Below, piece by piece: positions 6,168-6,401 of a stretch of DNA of 6,401 nucleotides. Below the pieces are notes generated by a model, which saw nothing but the letters and a program-made list of their open reading frames with translations, did not search any database and had not been told where the DNA came from. The stretch's first letter is position 1. Every line of letters starts with the position of its first letter. The stretch is taken from positions 1 to 6,401 of the forward strand of contig JAHJOS010000440.1 of NCBI GenBank assembly GCA_018820005.1, in the 5' to 3' direction. Position numbers and translations under genes: made by a program. Source of the DNA: Alphaproteobacteria bacterium (GTDB lineage: Bacteria > Pseudomonadota > Alphaproteobacteria > Rhizobiales > Devosiaceae).

Positions 6168-6233
6168 CCCCGGAGCAACCGCATACGCTGAACGACACCT
6201 CCCCCTTGATGGGCTTCGCGCAGTCCCGCAGGG

Positions 6234-6258
6234 CAGATCACGCCGGTGGCGTGATCTG
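6234..6258. repeat. Perfect 11-bp hairpin within the terminal element
   Basis: CAGATCACGCC (6234-6244) and GGCGTGATCTG (6248-6258) are exact reverse complements around a 3-nt loop (GGT). It is the strongest unbroken stem in the 3' region. No T-run follows on either strand, so it is not a canonical terminator, but it could block 3' exonucleases on the gcv mRNA. Confidence 0.6.
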
Positions 6259-6349
6259 AGGCAAGAAGGCCATGAGGGCAAAGCCCGAATGGCAGTCGGG
6301 AGGGGTGACGTGAGCCCCGATATCCCAGCCAAACACCCCCACCCTTGAT

Positions 6350-6370
6350 CCCTCCCCACAAGGGGGAGGG
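6350..6370. repeat. GC-rich hairpin at the right end of the terminal element
   Basis: CCCTCCCC (6350-6357) pairs with GGGGAGGG (6363-6370) around a 5-nt loop (ACAAG). The right strand overlaps the right terminal repeat. It therefore can pair either locally here or with the left end of the element at 6193-6208. There is no following T-run, so terminator function is uncertain. Confidence 0.5.
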
Positions 6371-6401
6371 TGTCGACTGAGGCTTCAAAAAGACAAAGGC
6401 C

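Larger units (their letters stand above)
6193..6375. repeat. Palindromic intergenic element with inverted terminal repeats
   Basis: The left end (6193-6208, CGACACCTCCCCCTTG) and the reverse complement of the right end (6359-6375) are identical except for one extra C in the right copy. Between them are a perfect 11-bp hairpin (6234-6258), a 5-bp hairpin (6284-6288 with 6296-6300), a short GGGC/GCCC pair (6276-6286) and a GC-rich hairpin at the right end (6350-6370). There is no convincing protein-coding frame. The C-rich tracts next to CTTGAT resemble dispersed intergenic palindromes of alphaproteobacterial genomes, so I infer a multi-copy element of MITE or REP type. Copy number cannot be judged from one window. 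It begins 25 bp after gcvPB and could also serve as its 3' end structure. Confidence 0.65.

Noticed and set aside
4095..6359. A 754-residue open frame on the minus strand opposite gcvPA and gcvPB
   Set aside because: It lies antisense to two clearly conserved genes, its translation shows no recognisable family, and long antisense frames are common opposite GC-rich coding sequence.
5807..6388. A minus-strand frame whose start covers the terminal palindromic element (SPLWGGIKGGG-like peptide)
   Set aside because: This peptide style is what C-rich intergenic palindromes give when translated. The rest is antisense to gcvPB, so no gene is supported.
6168..6401. A canonical intrinsic terminator for the gcv operon
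   Set aside because: Hairpins at 6234-6258 and 6350-6370 are strong, but neither is followed by a run of T on either strand.

Overview
The window comes from a GC-rich alphaproteobacterium, most likely of the Hyphomicrobiales (a Devosia-like organism would fit). The clues are paired b' and b subunits of F0 placed directly after subunit c, a b' subunit with a long Ala/His-rich N-terminus, and a tandem glycine riboswitch ahead of the glycine cleavage genes. The genus is a guess from protein style; no search was possible.

Layout: positions 1-84 hold the 3' end of atpE (F0 subunit c). After a structured 101-bp gap come the b' subunit gene (186-812) and atpF (818-1300), which close the F0 operon. 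A strong intrinsic terminator follows at 1327-1352. The 1353-1724 stretch has no protein gene. It holds a possible weak promoter, a leader stem-loop (1412-1446) and a two-aptamer glycine riboswitch (1486-1661). It controls gcvT (1725-2894), gcvH (2905-3270), gcvPA (3280-4623) and gcvPB (4620-6167), all on the plus strand with gaps of about 10 bp or a 4-bp overlap. The last 230 bp hold no gene. They carry a 183-bp palindromic intergenic element (6193-6375) with near-perfect inverted ends and internal hairpins.

The four gcv genes encode the T, H and split two-subunit P proteins of the glycine cleavage system. P (GcvPA plus GcvPB, PLP-dependent) decarboxylates glycine onto the lipoyl arm of H. 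T moves the one-carbon unit to tetrahydrofolate and releases ammonia. L protein (dihydrolipoamide dehydrogenase) reoxidises H and is not encoded here. The riboswitch makes the operon respond to its own substrate. The b and b' proteins form the peripheral stalk of ATP synthase.

The genes themselves are conventional. The points worth a second look are non-coding: mutually exclusive hairpins between atpE and the b' gene, deviations and repeated motifs around the riboswitch, a riboswitch-core-like sequence just after the gcvPB stop, and the terminal palindromic element.
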